Assembly: GCA_947625315.1 (NCBI GenBank)
Contig: CANQOE010000045.1
Coordinates: forward strand, 1-8,458
Direction: 5' to 3'
From: an uncultured Bacilli bacterium
GTDB taxonomy: Bacteria; Bacillota_I; Bacilli_A; RF39; UBA660
DNA length: 8,458 bases
Part shown: positions 5,432 to 8,458 of the stretch, in pieces
Position numbering within the stretch: position 1 is the stretch's first letter
Layout: each line of letters begins with the position of its first letter
Program-made: the position numbers and the translations under genes
Notes under the pieces: generated by a model
The model's input: the letters and a program-made list of their open reading frames with translations, nothing else
What the model was told of the DNA's origin: nothing
The model's database searches: none

Positions 5432-7264
5432 ATGGCAGAATTTATATCTATTGAAAAAAATAAATATAAAATTATTGGAACACTAACTGAAGAAGATATA
5501 AATAGAATAAATACATTTAAGAATAGAACAACTTTAATACTTGATAATACTGTTGGTTTATCAAGCAAGTTAATTTCTAAAATAAAATCTAATCGTGTTG
5601 TTTTTAGTATTAAAGGGGGATTAGATTATGATACAAAACAAAAATATAAAGCCCAAAATTATATTGATAGAACTTTCGTATCCCCTAGTGGATTAAAAAA
5701 CATTATTAAATATTTTGAATATAACGAGAGTTTAATCGATCCAAATTGGAACGAATTTGAAAAGGCTATGTTTTTATATAATGCTCTTGTCGTAGATATG
5801 GAATATGCTAAAGATTATGAAAAAATTCAATCCAAAGGTACAACTGAAAGAAGTTTAAATGGAATATTATATGGTAAATTAGTTTGTGCTGGTTTTGCTC
5901 AAGTATATAAAGAAATGTTAGATAGAGTTGGAATAAAGAACTATTATCAAAATCAAAAGGATGTCCATGCCTTTAATATCATTGAAATAGATGGTAAAAA
6001 ATATGGTGTAGATGTTACATGGGATAATAATGATAAAAAGAATAACAATGGTAGATGTGGCTTTGGAAGATTTGCCAATGATCCAGAATTCTATACTAGA
6101 TATGGACATCAATTATATACTGAAGAATTTACTTTTGATTCCGAAGAAGAATGGGAAACAACAATATTTTATGATCCCGATGAAGAAATATACGATTTAT
6201 CAATACTAAATATGGATCAACTAAATGAATATTATAGTCATATTGCTGCAAAAATTAATAGTAGAAAAACATTTAGATATAATTTCCAAAGTCTACCTCT
6301 TGAAATTAAAAATAGATGTTTGCCTGTTGATATAGTTGAACTAAGATTAAAACAAGAAGCAACCCAAGAATATCCTATTGTTGCAATTATAGACTTTTTA
6401 AAAAAGAGAAATGCTTTACAAGTCGATTCCCAATTAGTAGATGCTTTTTCTCGTAGAAAAGGCTATTTATTAGACATGGGTAATACAGATGGAAAATATA
6501 AATATGGTATTAATTTAGCATTAATTGGTCTTGATAATTATAAGATTGATCGAGATGGAACTATAACATTTGATGATGGTAATGAAAAAAGACACAGCAC
6601 TATTTGGGGAACTTTTACTAATTTTTCCAATATACCTCAAGAAGAATTAAATACCTTATATAATACTTTAAACAAGTATTTAAATCAATATCTTAATAAT
6701 TATATTTCTAATATTGTTAATAATTTAGATACATTATTAGTAAATTACGAATATAAACCTAATGAATGGGATTTAGATAGAGCAATTGAAAATAGTAATA
6801 TCTATAGTAAGTTAGCAATAATAACTAATAGTCGAGATTATTTGCTAAAAATAGGTATGAGTAACCAAGAAGTTGATAATATCATTCAAAAAATAACAAC
6901 CAAACACAATGAAATACATAAACCATATGAAAAGACTATTAATCAAAAAGAACAAGATTTAGACTTTCTATCAGGAATATTTAATGATTTAAATATGATA
7001 TGGCAAACAATTGAATATGACTTACAAAAACAAATAACTGAAAAGGAATTTATTTCATTATATAATAATGTAGATTATATGATTCAATTATTTGAAAAAT
7101 ATATTACCATTGCAGGAAATAAAAAATTTAAGTTTGAGGAATATAATATTTCAAAGGAAGATTTACAACAATTATTAAATAAAGTAATCCAAGATTATCA
7201 AAAAAAGAAAATGTTAAATAAATCTGTTGAAGTAGAAGAAACTCAAAAATTTCGGAATGTATAG
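5432..7264 (+). CDS. Transglutaminase-fold protein with long uncharacterised C-terminal region
   Basis: 610 residues from the ATG at 5432. The segment at about 95-210 is a transglutaminase-like core of the cysteine peptidase/transglutaminase superfamily. FEKAMFLYNALV precedes the nucleophile region LVCAGFAQVYKEMLDRVGIK (C152). Then come H179 in DVHAFNIIEIDGKKYGVD and D194 in GVDVTWD. All three catalytic residues are present, so activity (peptidase, amidase or cross-linking) is plausible; the substrate is unknown. Residues 1-90 are a mixed alpha/beta N-terminal region. Residues 250-400 are an unrecognised domain containing an acidic TFDDGNE. Residues 400-600 are largely helical, Asn/Lys/Gln-rich and possibly coiled coil. 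There is no signal peptide or membrane span, so it appears cytosolic. It follows the AAA_14 gene by 28 bases on the same strand and is closed by hairpins. A functional link with that ATPase is only suggested by position. Confidence 0.82.
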   Translation: MAEFISIEKNKYKIIGTLTEEDINRINTFKNRTTLILDNTVGLSSKLISKIKSNRVVFSIKGGLDYDTKQKYKAQNYIDRTFVSPSGLKNIIKYFEYNESLIDPNWNEFEKAMFLYNALVVDMEYAKDYEKIQSKGTTERSLNGILYGKLVCAGFAQVYKEMLDRVGIKNYYQNQKDVHAFNIIEIDGKKYGVDVTWDNNDKKNNNGRCGFGRFANDPEFYTRYGHQLYTEEFTFDSEEEWETTIFYDPDEEIYDLSILNMDQLNEYYSHIAAKINSRKTFRYNFQSLPLEIKNRCLPVDIVELRLKQEATQEYPIVAIIDFLKKRNALQVDSQLVDAFSRRKGYLLDMGNTDGKYKYGINLALIGLDNYKIDRDGTITFDDGNEKRHSTIWGTFTNFSNIPQEELNTLYNTLNKYLNQYLNNYISNIVNNLDTLLVNYEYKPNEWDLDRAIENSNIYSKLAIITNSRDYLLKIGMSNQEVDNIIQKITTKHNEIHKPYEKTINQKEQDLDFLSGIFNDLNMIWQTIEYDLQKQITEKEFISLYNNVDYMIQLFEKYITIAGNKKFKFEEYNISKEDLQQLLNKVIQDYQKKKMLNKSVEVEETQKFRNV

Positions 7265-7287
7265 AAAAACTTTACCCAAGTTTTTTT
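7265..7287. terminator. Hairpin directly after the transglutaminase-like gene
   Basis: AAAAACTT (7265-7272) pairs with AAGTTTTT (7278-7285) around a TACCC loop, starting on the base after the TAG stop. On the plus strand two more T follow, completing a run of seven. On the minus strand the same hairpin ends in five T within the stem, so it may also help stop ligA transcription. The stem is AT-rich and weak. Confidence 0.5.
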
Positions 7288-7306
7288 ATACTTTCTTCCA
7301 CAATCT

Positions 7307-7335
7307 AAATCGTTTTTTAAAAAGCGATTTTTTTT
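7307..7335 (+). terminator. Intrinsic terminator of the plus-strand unit
   Basis: AAATCG (7307-7312) pairs with CGATTT (7325-7330). The stem continues inward through a T-G wobble and three A-T pairs to a TTAA loop, and a run of eight T (7328-7335) follows on the plus strand. The T run overlaps the ligA stop codon (7334-7336), so the two convergent transcripts end on top of each other. Confidence 0.72.
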
Positions 7336-8458
7336 ATTCCAAACTATTTAACACTTCTTTTAGTTTTTCTTCCCGCCAAATAGTTATATTCAAATCTTGG
7401 GCTTTTTGAGCTTTAGAACCCGGATTTTCCCCAATGATTACAATATCGGTATTTTTGCTAACTGAATCAATAGCCTTACCACCATATTCTTCTAATTTGG
7501 CTTTAATTTGATCACGAGAGATGCCTTCAATAGTTCCCGTAATTACAAACTTTTTATCGGTAATATTTTCATTAAATTTAACACTAGCTCCTAAATAGGT
7601 CATATTAACACCTACTTCTTTTAATTTGTTAATAACTTTAAAGTTATCAACATTATTAAAATAAGTTACAATATTTTTAGCTAAAATATCGCCAATATCT
7701 CGAATACTACGCAATTCTTCTTCAGTTGCCATCATTAAATTATCGATATTTTTATAATTATTAGCTAATAATTTAGCATTTTTAGCCCCAATTCCTTCAA
7801 TTCCTAAAGCGAATAATAACCTCTCTAGACTATTATTTTTGGAATTTTCAATAGCTTCAATTAATTTATTAACTTTTTTATGACCATAACCTTCTAAAGC
7901 AATAATGTCTTCTTTAAAGTTTTTTAAATAATAAAAATCCCAAACATTTTTTAAGAAACCTTCATTATAGAAATCTTCTACTATTTCATCGCCCATACCA
8001 TCTATATTCATCGCATTACGACTAGCAAAATGAATTAAACCTTCAATATTTTTTCTTGGACATTCATTATTTACACAAAAATAATCAACATTTCCTTTTT
8101 TTACTAAAGGACTTCCACATATAGGACACTCTTTAATCATTTCAAAAGGTATTTCCTGGCCACTGCGTCTTTCTATTTTAGCTTCGACAACTTCCGGAAT
8201 AACATCTCCCGCTTTTTTAATGGATACAATATCTCCAATTCTTAAATCTAAACTACGACAATAATCTTCATTATGTAAAGTTGCTCTAGATATTGTTGAA
8301 CCCGCGACGATTACAGGGTCTAATACGGCATTGGGCGTAATTTGCCCTGTCCTTCCTACTGTAAATTTAATATCTTTTAATTTAGTTAAAACTTCGGTTG
8401 CCGGAAATTTGTAAGCTGTAGCCCATCTAGGATATTTAACTGTTGAACCAAGTTCTTG
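7334..8458 (-). CDS. ligA: NAD-dependent DNA ligase LigA, C-terminal 374 residues (N-terminus outside window)
   Basis: LigA seals single-strand nicks during replication and repair using NAD+. The minus-strand frame stays open to the window edge, so the start and about 290 N-terminal residues, including the adenylation Lys of KxDG, are missing. The ATG at 8140 is internal: residues before it are clear LigA sequence. In visible numbering the end of the adenylation domain is at about 1-25 (LGSTVKYPRWATAYKFP, with the conserved Lys of AYKFP). The OB fold is at about 30-100 (VGRTGQITPNAVLDPV, ATLHN, IGDIVSIKKAGDVIPEVV). A four-Cys zinc site follows (C111, C114, C128, C133), then helix-hairpin-helix repeats at about 140-290 (LGIEGIGAKNAKLLA, IRDIGDILAKNI) and a BRCT domain at about 297-374 (FVITGT, NPGSKAQKAQDL). 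All domains look intact. It is convergent with the transglutaminase-like gene, with 69 bases between stop codons. Confidence 0.97.
   Translation of the reverse strand, partial: QELGSTVKYPRWATAYKFPATEVLTKLKDIKFTVGRTGQITPNAVLDPVIVAGSTISRATLHNEDYCRSLDLRIGDIVSIKKAGDVIPEVVEAKIERRSGQEIPFEMIKECPICGSPLVKKGNVDYFCVNNECPRKNIEGLIHFASRNAMNIDGMGDEIVEDFYNEGFLKNVWDFYYLKNFKEDIIALEGYGHKKVNKLIEAIENSKNNSLERLLFALGIEGIGAKNAKLLANNYKNIDNLMMATEEELRSIRDIGDILAKNIVTYFNNVDNFKVINKLKEVGVNMTYLGASVKFNENITDKKFVITGTIEGISRDQIKAKLEEYGGKAIDSVSKNTDIVIIGENPGSKAQKAQDLNITIWREEKLKEVLNSLE

Noticed and set aside
5918..6112. Open frame of 64 codons on the minus strand
   Set aside because: It lies wholly inside the transglutaminase-like coding region opposite its catalytic core, has no ribosome binding site and shows low-complexity Ile-rich sequence; it is a shadow.
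6012..6209. Open frame of 65 codons on the plus strand
   Set aside because: It overlaps the conserved transglutaminase-like frame out of phase and has no recognisable features.
7334..8140. LigA starting at the ATG at 8140 as a short 268-residue protein
   Set aside because: The same frame continues upstream to the window edge with unmistakable LigA OB-fold and adenylation-domain sequence, so this Met is internal.

Overview
The window is strongly AT-rich, with AT-biased codons, TAA/TAG stops, AAGGAG-type ribosome binding sites, leaderless-looking surface proteins and an NAD-dependent DNA ligase. This fits a low-GC Gram-positive lineage, most likely an uncultured gut Bacilli/Mollicutes-like or Erysipelotrichia/RF39-like bacterium. 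That placement is inferred from style and gene families, not from a marker gene. The standard code reads cleanly: Trp is TGG and no gene is broken by TGA.

Left part (1-3927), minus strand. Read in transcription order from a promoter pair near 3941-3987: a small single-pass membrane protein of unknown function, then a two-membrane-span receptor with a tandem solute-binding-protein-like sensor and a degenerate GGDEF domain, then a YihY/BrkB-family membrane protein. The receptor and YihY genes overlap by 11 bases, so this looks like one operon. After a 72-base gap comes a membrane-anchored extracellular protein. It has a promoter candidate of its own and is cut by the left window edge.

Centre (3928-4167). 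A 240-base divergent intergenic region holds two overlapping minus-strand promoters, an 11-bp perfect inverted repeat, and a 17-bp inverted repeat (one mismatch). The last ends on the first base of the -35 box of the plus-strand promoter, so it looks like an operator.

Right-centre (4168-7264), plus strand. An AAA_14/DUF4143 ATPase is followed 28 bases later by a transglutaminase-fold protein with a complete Cys-His-Asp triad and a long uncharacterised C-terminal region. Two hairpins end this unit.

Right edge (7334-8458), minus strand. This is the C-terminal 374 residues of NAD-dependent DNA ligase LigA, convergent with the plus-strand unit. The plus-strand pair sits between same-strand minus genes (ligA upstream, the receptor operon downstream). 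One reading is that a two-gene accessory cassette with its own operator was inserted into an older minus-strand gene row.

No RNA gene, CRISPR array, insertion sequence or phage gene is visible.
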